From NCBI GenBank assembly GCA_002428805.1, contig DIXX01000003.1:24881-69223 (forward strand): a DNA stretch of 44,343 nt. Reading direction: 5' to 3'. Made by a program: the position numbers and the translations under genes. Of the stretch, positions 33,434 to 41,660 are shown piece after piece; the stretch's first letter is position 1, and each line of letters starts with the position of its first letter. Under the pieces are notes generated by a model that saw only the letters and a list, made by a program, of their open reading frames with translations, searched no databases and was not told the origin of the DNA. The DNA comes from Cetobacterium sp. UBA6069. GTDB lineage: Bacteria; Fusobacteriota; Fusobacteriia; Fusobacteriales; Fusobacteriaceae.

Positions 33434-34416
33434 TGAAAAAATTATTAACTATCTTTAGTTTAACAGTTTTACTTTTCAGTTGTAATTCAAAAAATCTAGA
33501 AAAAAATAAAAATCTAAAAGAAATTTCTATAATCTTGGATTGGTACCCAAATGCTGTTCACTCTTTTCTATACACAGCTATTGAAAAAGGATACTTTGAA
33601 GAGGAGGGAATCAAGCTTAATATAATATATCCCTCTTCACCATCTGATTCTCTAACTCTGCCAGCTGCAAAAAAAGCTGATATAGGAATCTCTTATCTTA
33701 ATAGTGTGGTTATGGCTAAAGCGAACGAAAATGTTCCTATAAAATCTTTTGGAGCTGTTCTTCAAAGATCTGTAAATACAGTTATCTCTTTAAAAGAGAA
33801 AAATATAACTTCACCAAAAGATTTCCAAAATAAAATTGCTGGAACAAGTGGTGGTATTTTATCTGAAGCATATCTTAACTCTATGATGAAATCTGAGAAT
33901 TTAAACCCACAATCTTTAAAAATAATCGATGTTGGATTTGAACTATTGACAGCAATGATAACAAATAGAGTTGATTTTACAATTGGCAATATGGTTAACC
34001 ATGAGGTTCCTGTTATAAAAGAGAAAGGTATCGATATAAACTACTTCCTTATAGATAACTTTGGAATTCCTCAGGCTTATGAGCTTATCTTAGTTGCAAA
34101 CGAAGAACTGTTAAACCAAAACAAAGATACTTATGAAAAAGTTTTAAAAGCGATGAAAAAAGGGTTCTACGATGTACAAAACAATCCAGAAGAAGCTTTA
34201 AAGCTTTTACTTTCTAAGCAAGCTACTGAGCAGTTTCCCTTAAGTGAAATTGTTGAAAGAGAAAGTTTAGAAATTCTGCTACCAATTATGGAAACTGAGA
34301 ACGCTAAATTCTTAAATCAAAATGAAGAGATCTGGGAAAAAAATATAAATTGGCTATATGAAAATGGTATCATTCATAAAAAATTACCTGCCCAAAATTT
34401 TATATATCAATTTTAA
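33433..34416 (+). CDS. thiY: Thiamine-precursor ABC transporter, substrate-binding lipoprotein (ThiY-like)
   Basis: A 327-residue NMT1/THI5-like binding protein, probably for formylaminopyrimidine or HMP. The N-terminus is a lipoprotein signal (KKLLTIFSLTVLLFSC) with Cys17 as the lipidated residue. ILDWYPNAVHSFLYTAIEKGYFEEEGI is the family's opening motif, with GTSGGILSEAYLN and QAYELILVANEEL further in. GTG at 33433 follows GGAGGA and overlaps the permease stop. A TTG 15 bases up lies inside the permease gene. The terminal LYENGIIHKKLPAQNFIYQF is typical. Confidence 0.88.
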   Translation: MKKLLTIFSLTVLLFSCNSKNLEKNKNLKEISIILDWYPNAVHSFLYTAIEKGYFEEEGIKLNIIYPSSPSDSLTLPAAKKADIGISYLNSVVMAKANENVPIKSFGAVLQRSVNTVISLKEKNITSPKDFQNKIAGTSGGILSEAYLNSMMKSENLNPQSLKIIDVGFELLTAMITNRVDFTIGNMVNHEVPVIKEKGIDINYFLIDNFGIPQAYELILVANEELLNQNKDTYEKVLKAMKKGFYDVQNNPEEALKLLLSKQATEQFPLSEIVERESLEILLPIMETENAKFLNQNEEIWEKNINWLYENGIIHKKLPAQNFIYQF

Positions 34417-34465
34417 ATTTTTTAAAGTATAATACCCTTTAGAATGAAAATTTGGAGGGATTATT

Positions 34466-35809
34466 TTGAAACGACTTCGCTCTTTATGGAGAGAAAACAA
34501 AAACGAGATTTTATCAATTTTTACAATCGCTTTACCTACTATTGTTGATATGTTTGTACAAACACTACTTGGTTTCTTCGATTTGATTATGGTTGGTAGG
34601 CTTGGACCTGAGGCAATTGCGGCTGTCGGACTTGGAACTGCACCCGTCTTAACTGTAATACCAATATTTTTTGCTATAAGTGTTGGAACTACAGCTATGG
34701 TAAGTAGAGCATATGGAGCTAAAAGTTACTCTGAAGCTCGAGATGGTATGAGTCAGAGTTTAATATTGGGGATTCCTGCTGCTCTTATTGTTACAATTGC
34801 TTTTATCATTTTTGGAAAAAATATTTTAGAGCTTATCAGTCAAAATCAACCTATAGGTGACGCTCTAAGCTATTTGAAAGTCGTTTCTTTAGGAATTCCA
34901 TTCCTGTGTTTTAACATTATTTTCTCTTATGGATTTAGATCTATAAGTAAATCAAAGATTCCAATGATAAATAATACTATAAGTATTTTCTCAAATATAC
35001 TTCTGAACTACATCTTTATTTTTGTATTAAATCTTGGTGTACTTGGAGCTGGAATTGCAACTACAATTTCAAGAGGAATAGTTACTCTTATATTCTCTTT
35101 TCTTATAATATATAAGAAAAACTATTGTATAGCTCTAACTCGAAAAGATTTTAAAATAAAAAAAGAGGTTTGTAAAAGACTTATAAAAGTTGGAATTCCA
35201 TCTGCTGGTGAACAAAGTATATTTAGAATTGGAATGCTTATATTTGAAGCTATGGTTATAAACCTTGGAACTCTTCAATACGCTGCTCACAAGATTGCTC
35301 TTACAGCTGAATCCTTCTCTTTCAATCTTGGATTAGGATTCTCTGTTGCAGGAACTGCTCTTGTTGGTCAGCATCTAGGAGCTAGAAAATACCAAGATGC
35401 TAAAAAAGCTGGTTATCTAAATATGTTTTTAGCTATGGTAGTTATGACTGCATTTGGTTTTATCTTTATGGTCTTTCCTAAATTGGTTATATCTATGTTT
35501 ACAAAAGAACAAAATATTGTTCCTATGGCTAGCTCAGCTCTTAGAATTGTTTCAATAGCTCAACCTATCCTTGCTGTTTCTATGGTTTTAAGTGGGGCTT
35601 TAAGAGGAGCTGGAGATACAAAATCTGTTCTTTGGATAACATCTTTAGGAATGTTTCTTATAAGAATTCCACTTACATACCTGTTCCTTTACGTATTTAA
35701 CTTTGGATTAAATGGTGCTTGGATGGTTATGATTATTGATTTAACTTATAGAGGTATAGCTTGTTTATACAGATTCAGACAAGGAAAATGGAGATATATA
35801 GAGGTGTGA
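34466..35809 (+). CDS. MATE-family multidrug/cation efflux transporter
   Basis: A 447-residue membrane antiporter with about twelve hydrophobic segments in two homologous halves. It has IALPTIVDMFVQTLLGFFDLIMVGRLGPEAIAAVGLG near 20, RISISK-like loop FRSISKSKIPMINN, GIPSAGEQSIFRIGMLIFEAMV near 245, and ALRGAGDTKSVLW near 374. It exports drugs or cations in exchange for Na+ or H+. The start is TTG six bases after GGAGGG. A TATAAT at 34428-34433 could give it a promoter separate from the thi operon. The ArsC-like gene begins one base after its stop. Confidence 0.9.
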   Translation: MKRLRSLWRENKNEILSIFTIALPTIVDMFVQTLLGFFDLIMVGRLGPEAIAAVGLGTAPVLTVIPIFFAISVGTTAMVSRAYGAKSYSEARDGMSQSLILGIPAALIVTIAFIIFGKNILELISQNQPIGDALSYLKVVSLGIPFLCFNIIFSYGFRSISKSKIPMINNTISIFSNILLNYIFIFVLNLGVLGAGIATTISRGIVTLIFSFLIIYKKNYCIALTRKDFKIKKEVCKRLIKVGIPSAGEQSIFRIGMLIFEAMVINLGTLQYAAHKIALTAESFSFNLGLGFSVAGTALVGQHLGARKYQDAKKAGYLNMFLAMVVMTAFGFIFMVFPKLVISMFTKEQNIVPMASSALRIVSIAQPILAVSMVLSGALRGAGDTKSVLWITSLGMFLIRIPLTYLFLYVFNFGLNGAWMVMIIDLTYRGIACLYRFRQGKWRYIEV

Positions 35810-35810
35810 T

Positions 35811-36143
35811 ATGATAATACAAATTTTTGGCAGAAAAAACTGCAATGAAACTAAAAAAGTTCAAAGATTTTTTAAAGAGAGAAATATAAAATTTCAATTT
35901 ATTGATCTTATGGAAAAAGCTCCTTCTAAAAAAGAGCTAGATACTTTTTTAAGATATTTTGATATTGAAGAATTGCTAGATAAATCTAGTAATGAGTACA
36001 AAAAAAGAAATTTAGAGTATATGGTTTATGATACTGAAGAGCTTCTTTTAGAAAGTCCAATTCTTTTTAAAACTCCTATTATAAGATGGGACAAAGGAGT
36101 TTCTTTAGGTTACTCTATTGATGACCTTAAAAAGATGTCATAA
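35811..36143 (+). CDS. ArsC/Spx-family thioredoxin-fold protein
   Basis: A 110-residue ArsC-family protein with the opening IQIFGRKNCNETKKVQRFFKERNIKFQFIDLMEKAPSKKEL and the cis-Pro region FKTPIIRWDKGVSLGYS. Only one cysteine (Cys10, in NCNET) occupies the active site, with no CxxC. This matches glutaredoxin-dependent reductases or the YffB-like branch rather than redox-sensing Spx. The arsenate-binding arginines are not obvious, so arsenate reduction is unproven. It follows the MATE gene closely and is probably co-transcribed. Confidence 0.82.
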   Translation: MIIQIFGRKNCNETKKVQRFFKERNIKFQFIDLMEKAPSKKELDTFLRYFDIEELLDKSSNEYKKRNLEYMVYDTEELLLESPILFKTPIIRWDKGVSLGYSIDDLKKMS

Positions 36144-36159
36144 CTTTAAATTTTAAGAA

Positions 36160-36193
36160 AAAGGAACGAGCTAAGATTTTAGTTCGTTCCTTT
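36160..36193. terminator. Bidirectional intrinsic terminator
   Basis: AAAGGAACGAGCTAA (36160-36174) pairs with TTAGTTCGTTCCTTT (36179-36193), 15 positions with one G-T wobble. T and A runs flank it. The opposing regulator's stop codon (36192-36194) overlaps its base. Confidence 0.9.
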
Positions 36194-37034
36194 ATTTTTT
36201 ATATTGCTCTAAAGCTTTTTTGTATTTATTTTTAAACCACTCTCTCAACTCGATGGGCTCTAAAATCTCCACTTCATCTAAAAAGAAACTAAAGTATCTT
36301 TTAGCTTTTTCTTCAGAGCACTCTAAGATATATTCATTTAAATTTTTTTGAATAACTTTAGGTCGATTTGTTTGAAGCTCTTTAAATAGATTTTCTCCAG
36401 AATTTGTTAATCTTATTTTTACTTTTTTTCCAAAAGAGATAAATGGATCAAAATCCTCTTTCATCCTTTGAATAAAATCTATATCTCTTATTTTAAAATT
36501 ACTATTTTTTGTATAAACTGAATCTATATACTTTATTCTATAATTTTTCCACAATTTTTCTTTTAAATTATAACAAAACAGATAATTTGCAACCTCTAAC
36601 TTAGAGCTCTCAATCAAATATGGTTCAACCTCAATACTCTTACCATCTCTGAAGTTTACTTTTATCAATTTTCTCTCAGCAATAGAATCATTAATTCTCT
36701 CTACTTTTTCTTTGAAAAGAAAAAGCTCTCTTTTCTTTTTACAATTTTCAGAGTAATCACTTAAAATCTCTCTAAAAAATTCTGATTCATTTTGAATTTT
36801 ATTCTCTTCTAAAAAATTATAATATCCTCTAAGATTTTTTTTATTTAAATTGAACTGTATAACTGAAGTTTCACTTTTATCAACCTCAACTTCTAGTCTT
36901 GTATAACCCTCTTTTGCATACTCTTCATATAGATAATTCAACAAAGTATTTTTTTTTATAAAAAACTCCTCTATATCACTCTCTAATATTTCAGCTATTC
37001 TCTTTGGTAATGTCACTCTTATTTTTTTCTCCAT
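36192..37034 (-). CDS. WYL-domain transcriptional regulator with ribbon-helix-helix-like N-terminus
   Basis: The 280-residue protein starts with a segment resembling a ribbon-helix-helix DNA-binding unit (KKIRVTLPKRIAEILESDIEEFFIKKNTLLNYLYEEY, 3-39), with a second helical region to about 100. A WYL domain follows at about 115-190 (RKLIKVNFRDGKSIEVEPYLIESSKLEVANYLFCYN, WKNYRIKYI) and a WCX-like C-terminal extension to about 268. WYL domains sense nucleic acid or nucleotide ligands in several regulators. No obvious target gene adjoins; it is divergent from the RpiR regulator. The fusion type is less common than HTH-WYL. Confidence 0.78.
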   Translation of the reverse strand: MEKKIRVTLPKRIAEILESDIEEFFIKKNTLLNYLYEEYAKEGYTRLEVEVDKSETSVIQFNLNKKNLRGYYNFLEENKIQNESEFFREILSDYSENCKKKRELFLFKEKVERINDSIAERKLIKVNFRDGKSIEVEPYLIESSKLEVANYLFCYNLKEKLWKNYRIKYIDSVYTKNSNFKIRDIDFIQRMKEDFDPFISFGKKVKIRLTNSGENLFKELQTNRPKVIQKNLNEYILECSEEKAKRYFSFFLDEVEILEPIELREWFKNKYKKALEQYKK

Positions 37035-37066
37035 AACTCACTCCAATAGAATCTTTTTCAAAAATA

Positions 37067-37075
37067 ATTATATCA
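37067..37075 (-). promoter_or_regulatory. Promoter of the WYL regulator
   Basis: The minus strand has extended -10 TGATATAAT (37075-37067), 32 bases before the ATG. No recognisable -35 precedes it. Confidence 0.5.
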
Positions 37076-37105
37076 TAGAAATAACAGTTTTTTTAAGTAA
37101 ATATT

Positions 37106-37128
37106 TATGATATTATTATATTATCATA
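37106..37128 (+). promoter_or_regulatory. Palindrome over the rpiR-like promoter
   Basis: TATGATA (37106-37112) and its complement TATCATA (37122-37128) frame 9 bases. TGATATTAT at 37108-37116 is an extended -10 for the gene at 37147, so a repressor bound here would block the promoter. Autoregulation by the RpiR-type protein is likely but not shown. Confidence 0.45.
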
Positions 37129-37146
37129 TTCCTAGGAGGGATTTTT

Positions 37147-37941
37147 TTGGACGTTATCTATGAGATAAAACAAAAATATAGTCACCTATCTTCTAAAGAA
37201 AAAGAGATTGCTGACTATATCTTAGAAAATAAAAGTAACATTGAAAATATATCAATTACTAATTTATCAAAAGCTATTGGAGCTTCAACTTCAACTATTA
37301 CAAGATTTTCAAAAAAAATAAATTGTGAAAGCTTTGTTCAGATGAAAATGAAATTGAACGCTGACTCTGTTAACTCTACTAGAAAAGATGAGGATATTTT
37401 CTCTGCAGTTCATGACTATTATACTGAGGTAGTTGAAAAATCAAATCAACTTCTCAATAAAGAACTTATATTAAAAGTTATTGAAGAGATTAAAACTGCT
37501 AAAAAAATATATATCTATGGGGCTGGTAGTTCTGGTTTAAGTGGACAAGAGTTTATGCAAAGGCTTTTAAGAATGGGATTTAACGTTTCATCTATCACTG
37601 ACTCTCATATGATGATTATAAATAGTGCAATTTTAAAAGAAGGAGATCTTGTTATTGGAATATCTATTTCTGGAGAAACTAAAGAGGTTATAGACTCTTT
37701 TAGAGTAGCTCAAAAAAATGGAGCTAAAACAATTGGAGTGACTAGTTTGCCTAATAGTAGTTTAGCAAGCTATTCTGACAAGTTAATTCTAATATGTGCT
37801 TCTAACTTTATAAACAAAAGAGATTTTATAAACACACAATTTTCAACCATGTACCTCTTCGATTTAATCTCAACAATCTTGCTAGAGGATCCCTCATTAA
37901 GATATAAGATGCAACTCACTATCGAAGCAATTCTAAAATAA
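37147..37941 (+). CDS. MurR/RpiR-family transcriptional regulator
   Basis: A 264-residue regulator with an N-terminal HTH_6 domain (about 1-77; YSHLSSKEKEIADYILENK, ITNLSKAIGASTSTITRFSKKINCESF). The C-terminal SIS sugar-phosphate-binding domain is at about 105-240 (KKIYIYGAGSSGLSGQEFMQRLLRMGF, VIGISISGETKEVIDSFRVAQKNGAKTIGVTS). Such proteins respond to sugar phosphates, often amino-sugar or sialic-acid derivatives. It starts with TTG, eight bases after AGGAGGG. The regulated genes are not adjacent; nanE at 43730 is a conceivable target. Confidence 0.9.
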   Translation: MDVIYEIKQKYSHLSSKEKEIADYILENKSNIENISITNLSKAIGASTSTITRFSKKINCESFVQMKMKLNADSVNSTRKDEDIFSAVHDYYTEVVEKSNQLLNKELILKVIEEIKTAKKIYIYGAGSSGLSGQEFMQRLLRMGFNVSSITDSHMMIINSAILKEGDLVIGISISGETKEVIDSFRVAQKNGAKTIGVTSLPNSSLASYSDKLILICASNFINKRDFINTQFSTMYLFDLISTILLEDPSLRYKMQLTIEAILK

Positions 37942-37944
37942 AAC

Positions 37945-37972
37945 AAGACCAAATCATTTAATATTTGGTCTT
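37945..37972. terminator. Bidirectional intrinsic terminator
   Basis: AAGACCAAAT (37945-37954) pairs perfectly with ATTTGGTCTT (37963-37972), then TATTTTT follows. It lies between the rpiR-like gene and the converging acetyltransferase (stop at 37979). Confidence 0.88.
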
Positions 37973-37978
37973 ATTTTT

Positions 37979-38404
37979 CTATAACTTTTTCCATCTCATT
38001 ACAAACTCTTCCTCAGATGTATTTTCATCAATTTTTTCAGATATAACTTTAAACCCTTCTCTTTCATAAAACCTCTTTGCTCTTTCATTTTTTTTGTAAA
38101 CACTCAATATCAAAGCACTCTTATCACTTTTTATATAATCTAACAACGCTTTTCCAATGCCTCTCGATTGAAATAATTTCGAAACAAAAATACCGGCTAT
38201 ATAAGTATCTACAACACCTACAAATCCTTCAATTTCACCTTGAACTTCATATACATGAACTTCTGCTTCAGGTAACATGGTTTTTACTTCTTCATATTTT
38301 CCTTCCCAATAAATCTCTGGAATAAAATTATGTGCTTCTTTATTTGCTTCAAACCAAATTTGTGCCACTCTATCTATATCTCTATTTTCTAATTTTCTTA
38401 TCAT
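37979..38404 (-). CDS. GNAT-family N-acetyltransferase
   Basis: A 141-residue acetyl-CoA-dependent acyltransferase. It has the N-terminal IRKLENRDIDRVAQIWFEANKEAH, the core GFVGVVDTYIAGIFVSKLFQSRGIGKALLDYIKS with the Q/RxxGxG/A pyrophosphate loop (SRGIGKA, near 81-87), and KNERAKRFYEREGFKVI. The pattern resembles YjaB/Rim-like small GNAT proteins; the substrate is unknown. ATG at 38404 follows AAAGGAG, which is one arm of a palindrome, so its expression may be repressor-controlled. Confidence 0.87.
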   Translation of the reverse strand: MIRKLENRDIDRVAQIWFEANKEAHNFIPEIYWEGKYEEVKTMLPEAEVHVYEVQGEIEGFVGVVDTYIAGIFVSKLFQSRGIGKALLDYIKSDKSALILSVYKKNERAKRFYEREGFKVISEKIDENTSEEEFVMRWKKL

Positions 38405-38413
38405 TGATTTTCT

Positions 38414-38449
38414 CCTTTAAATATTTTTCTTATTTAAAGGATTATATCA
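38414..38449 (-). promoter_or_regulatory. Extended -10 promoter and 10-bp palindrome before the GNAT gene
   Basis: The minus strand has TGATATAAT (38449-38441). Immediately downstream, CCTTTAAATA (38414-38423) and TATTTAAAGG (38431-38440) form a perfect 10-bp inverted repeat around 7 bases. It covers the expected transcription start and the ribosome-site AAGG. An operator is the simplest reading. The rest of the gap to ilvC (38450-38522) shows no convincing terminator. Confidence 0.5.
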
Positions 38450-38522
38450 TATATTCATAATGTTTAGTTATTTGTAATCTCATCATATTTTTTGAACTAT
38501 TTTTGCCGATTTACAGATATTT

Positions 38523-39470
38523 TTATTTTTTAAACATCATATCTCTCAACTCATTTCCAACAATCTCAATTTTTTCATCTCTACATCTCTTTCTCATTGT
38601 TTTTAAAATCGGATATCCAGCTTGTCCCTCTAAAATAAAATCTTTGGCAAATCTTCCATTTTGAATATTTTCTAAAATATCTTTCATATTTTCTCTGCTC
38701 TCTTTTGTTACAATCTTTTTACCTGTTACATAGTCTCCATACTCTGCTGTATTAGAAATTGATTCTCTCATCGCTGCAAACCCTTTTGAGTAAATCAAAT
38801 CAACAATCAACTTCATTTCATGAACACATTCAAAATATGCCAACTTTTCATCATATCCAGCATTTAAAAGTGTTTCATATCCTGCTTTCATAAGCTCAAC
38901 TAAGCCACCACATAACACTGCCTGCTCTCCAAATAAATCTGTTTCTGTTTCTTCTTTAAAAGTAGTTTCTAAAACACCTAAATCTAAGCAAACACCTTTA
39001 GCCCAATCTTTTGCTAATTGTAATGTTTGTTTTGAAGGATCTTGATATACAGAAATTAATGCTGGAACTCCCTCTTTCTCTAGAAACTTCTCTCTAACTT
39101 TATGTCCAGGTGATTTTGGAGCTACCATAAAAACGTTCAAATCTTTTCTCGGAGAAATCTGTGAATAATGAATATTAAAACCATGAGCAAATCCTAAAAA
39201 AGCCCCCTCTTTCAACCCATCTTTTAAATAGTCTCGATATAACTCTGGTTGATTTTCATCTGGAACTAAAAGCATAGCAACATCTGCAAACTTTGCTCCA
39301 TCTTTTAAATCTAATACTTGAAAACCATCACTTTCAGCTTTTTCCCAACTTTTACTATCCTCTCTTAAAGCTACACTTACATCATACCCGCAATTTTTTA
39401 AATTAAGTGCATGAGCATGCCCTTGAGAACCATATCCAAATACCACAACTTTCTTTCCTAATAAACTCAT
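38523..39470 (-). CDS. ilvC: Ketol-acid reductoisomerase (class I, short N-terminus)
   Basis: IlvC isomerises and reduces acetolactate or acetohydroxybutyrate with NAD(P)H in Val, Leu and Ile synthesis. The 315-residue enzyme has the Rossmann GYGSQGHAHALNLK (13-26) and a cofactor loop LREDSKSW whose Arg and Ser residues suggest NADPH. GFNIHYSQI, APKSPGH and the metal site DLFGEQAVLCGGLVELM with FKEE also occur. It lacks about 15 N-terminal residues of typical class I enzymes. An in-frame TAG lies seven codons before the ATG and GGAGGAG is well placed, so the short form is real. It is the last ilv gene. Confidence 0.95.
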   Translation of the reverse strand: MSLLGKKVVVFGYGSQGHAHALNLKNCGYDVSVALREDSKSWEKAESDGFQVLDLKDGAKFADVAMLLVPDENQPELYRDYLKDGLKEGAFLGFAHGFNIHYSQISPRKDLNVFMVAPKSPGHKVREKFLEKEGVPALISVYQDPSKQTLQLAKDWAKGVCLDLGVLETTFKEETETDLFGEQAVLCGGLVELMKAGYETLLNAGYDEKLAYFECVHEMKLIVDLIYSKGFAAMRESISNTAEYGDYVTGKKIVTKESRENMKDILENIQNGRFAKDFILEGQAGYPILKTMRKRCRDEKIEIVGNELRDMMFKK

Positions 39471-39501
39471 AACAACTCCTCCTATAATCTATTTTTTATT
39501 T

Positions 39502-39984
39502 TTAAACTTCTAATCCTCTAGTCATTGCAGAAACACCTGTTCTTGCAATCTCTAAAATATCAAAATTTTTAATTAGTTTTAAAAACCCATCTATTTTTCC
39601 TATATCCCCTGTAATTTCAATTATTAAACTTTCAAGAGCTACATCTACTACAGAGCCTCGATATATGTCTAAAATTTGAAGTAGCTCCTGTCTATTTTTA
39701 GAATCCACTTTAACTTTTATTAAAACTAACTCTCTTAAGACACTATCTTTACAAAATGCTTTTATAAATTCTACATCAAACAACTTTTCAGCTTGAACAA
39801 TAACCTGATTTAATGTATAATCATCCCAAAATCCAGTTATTGTCATTCTGACTGTGTTCTCTGGATATCCCTCTCCTGCTGTTATATTTTCAATATTTAT
39901 TCCTCTTTTTTGAAAGAGCCCTGATATCTTATTTAGAACTCCTGGCTTATTTTTCATTATTAAAAGTATTCTTTTAGCTTCCAA
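39502..39984 (-). CDS. ilvN: Acetolactate synthase small (regulatory) subunit
   Basis: The small subunit stabilises and confers valine feedback on acetolactate synthase. The 160-residue protein has an N-terminal ACT domain (KRILLIMKNKPGVLNKISGLFQKRGINIENITAG, 4-37) and a C-terminal domain with ELVLIKVKVDSKNRQELLQILDIYRGSVVDVA. Length fits the IlvH/IlvN 160-residue type. It starts two bases after the ilvB stop and precedes ilvC by 31 bases, within the ilvDBNC transcript. Confidence 0.95.
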   Translation of the reverse strand: MEAKRILLIMKNKPGVLNKISGLFQKRGINIENITAGEGYPENTVRMTITGFWDDYTLNQVIVQAEKLFDVEFIKAFCKDSVLRELVLIKVKVDSKNRQELLQILDIYRGSVVDVALESLIIEITGDIGKIDGFLKLIKNFDILEIARTGVSAMTRGLEV

Positions 39985-39986
39985 TT

Positions 39987-41651
39987 TTATTTACCTCCAA
40001 TAGTATGCTCATATGATTTACCCGCCGGTATTATTGGATAAACATTATGCTCATAAGACATTTGTAAATCTATTAAATATGGTTTATCATTCTCTAAAAT
40101 ATCTTTTATTTTTTCTAAGTTATTAAAATTATCAATTTTTTCTCCCTCTATAAAATGAGCATTCCCTAACTTTACAAAATCTGGATTCATATCTAAAATT
40201 ACACTCGAATATCTTTTATTGTTAAAAAGTTCTTGCCACTGCTTTACCATTCCAAGAGCTCCATTATTGAAGATAAGTATTTTAACAGGAAGGTTATACT
40301 GTGCTAACAAAATCAATTCCTGCTGATTCATTTGAAATCCACCATCTCCAACTATAACTACAACTTTCTTATCTTGATTTGCTACTTGTGCTCCAATAGC
40401 AGCAGGAAGCCCATAACCCATAGTCCCAGCTCCTCCCGATGTACAAAATTGAAATGGTTTTTTTATATCTAAATGTTGAGCTGTAAACATCTGATGCTGT
40501 CCAACATCAGTTACAACAATATATCTTTCATCTAAAACTTCATTTAAAATATTTAAAGCTGCTATTTGATTTAAACTCTTTTTTTCTAAAACATTTTCTA
40601 CTCTAAAGCTGTCTCTCCAATATATAAAGTTACTCTTCAGATTCAGTAGTAAAATTTTCTCTAAAATATCTTTTGCATCACCTATAATTGGCAAATCTAC
40701 AACTATATTTTTATTTACTTCTGCTCTATCTAACTCAATATGAATCTTCTTTGAATTTGGTGAAAACTTAGTTTTGTCACCTATAATTCTATCGTCAAAT
40801 CGCATTCCAATGCATATCAGTAAATCACATTCATCAACAGCTCTATTTGCTTCTATTAAACCATGCATACCTATCATACCTAGATATCCTTTATCCTCTT
40901 TAGTAAATATTCCTAATCCCATTAGAGTAGACACAACTGGAATTTTAGTTCTACTTACAAACTCTCTCACTTCTTTTATACAACCGCTATTTAAAACTCC
41001 TCCCCCCACAACTAAAACTGGTTTTTTAGAAGTGTTAAAATAGTTTTCAAACTCCAATATATGAGTATTTTTATAAGATGGCTTAAATTTGTTAATCTCT
41101 CCAATTTTCTCATTTAAAAGCTTTTTAAATAATGTATATTCTATTTTTTCTTCTTGAATATTTTTAGGGATATCTACTAAAACAGGGCCAGGTCTTCCAT
41201 GCTTAGATAACATATATGCCTCCTTTAATATCTCTGGAAGTTCACATATTTCTCTTACCAAGTAGTTATTTTTAGTAACTGGTGAGGTTATTCCAAGAAT
41301 ATCGCTCTCTTGAAAGGAATCTTTTCCTAAAAACGATGTACTTACCTGTCCTGTTATAACAAGAAGTGGAATTGAATCCATATGTGCAGTCATAATTCCT
41401 GTAACTAAATTTGTTGCTCCAGGTCCAGATGTAGCTAAACAAACTCCAGGAACTCTTTTAGTTCTTGCGTACCCATCTGCACTGTGTACTGCGCCTTGTT
41501 CATGCCTTGCCATATAGTGATTTATGCCCTCAAAATCATACAGTGCATCATATATAGGAATGACTGCACCACCAGGATATCCAAATATATCCTGAACTCC
41601 TAAATATTTTAACGTCTCTAAAACTATTTTAGCTCCTGATATTTTCTCCAT
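39987..41651 (-). CDS. ilvB: Acetolactate synthase large (catalytic) subunit
   Basis: The catalytic subunit condenses two pyruvates, or pyruvate and 2-oxobutyrate, using thiamine diphosphate, Mg2+ and FAD. The 554-residue protein has GYPGGAVIPIYDAL with the catalytic Glu in MARHEQGAVHSADGYAR (about 48-64). FAD-region IGMRFDDRI and the TPP motif GDGGFQMNQQEL...NNGALGMVKQWQ near 435-470 also occur. The FAD-binding and QxxxF motifs argue for the anabolic form rather than the catabolic AlsS. It starts nine bases after ilvD. Confidence 0.96.
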   Translation of the reverse strand: MEKISGAKIVLETLKYLGVQDIFGYPGGAVIPIYDALYDFEGINHYMARHEQGAVHSADGYARTKRVPGVCLATSGPGATNLVTGIMTAHMDSIPLLVITGQVSTSFLGKDSFQESDILGITSPVTKNNYLVREICELPEILKEAYMLSKHGRPGPVLVDIPKNIQEEKIEYTLFKKLLNEKIGEINKFKPSYKNTHILEFENYFNTSKKPVLVVGGGVLNSGCIKEVREFVSRTKIPVVSTLMGLGIFTKEDKGYLGMIGMHGLIEANRAVDECDLLICIGMRFDDRIIGDKTKFSPNSKKIHIELDRAEVNKNIVVDLPIIGDAKDILEKILLLNLKSNFIYWRDSFRVENVLEKKSLNQIAALNILNEVLDERYIVVTDVGQHQMFTAQHLDIKKPFQFCTSGGAGTMGYGLPAAIGAQVANQDKKVVVIVGDGGFQMNQQELILLAQYNLPVKILIFNNGALGMVKQWQELFNNKRYSSVILDMNPDFVKLGNAHFIEGEKIDNFNNLEKIKDILENDKPYLIDLQMSYEHNVYPIIPAGKSYEHTIGGK

Positions 41652-41660
41652 TCTCTCCTC

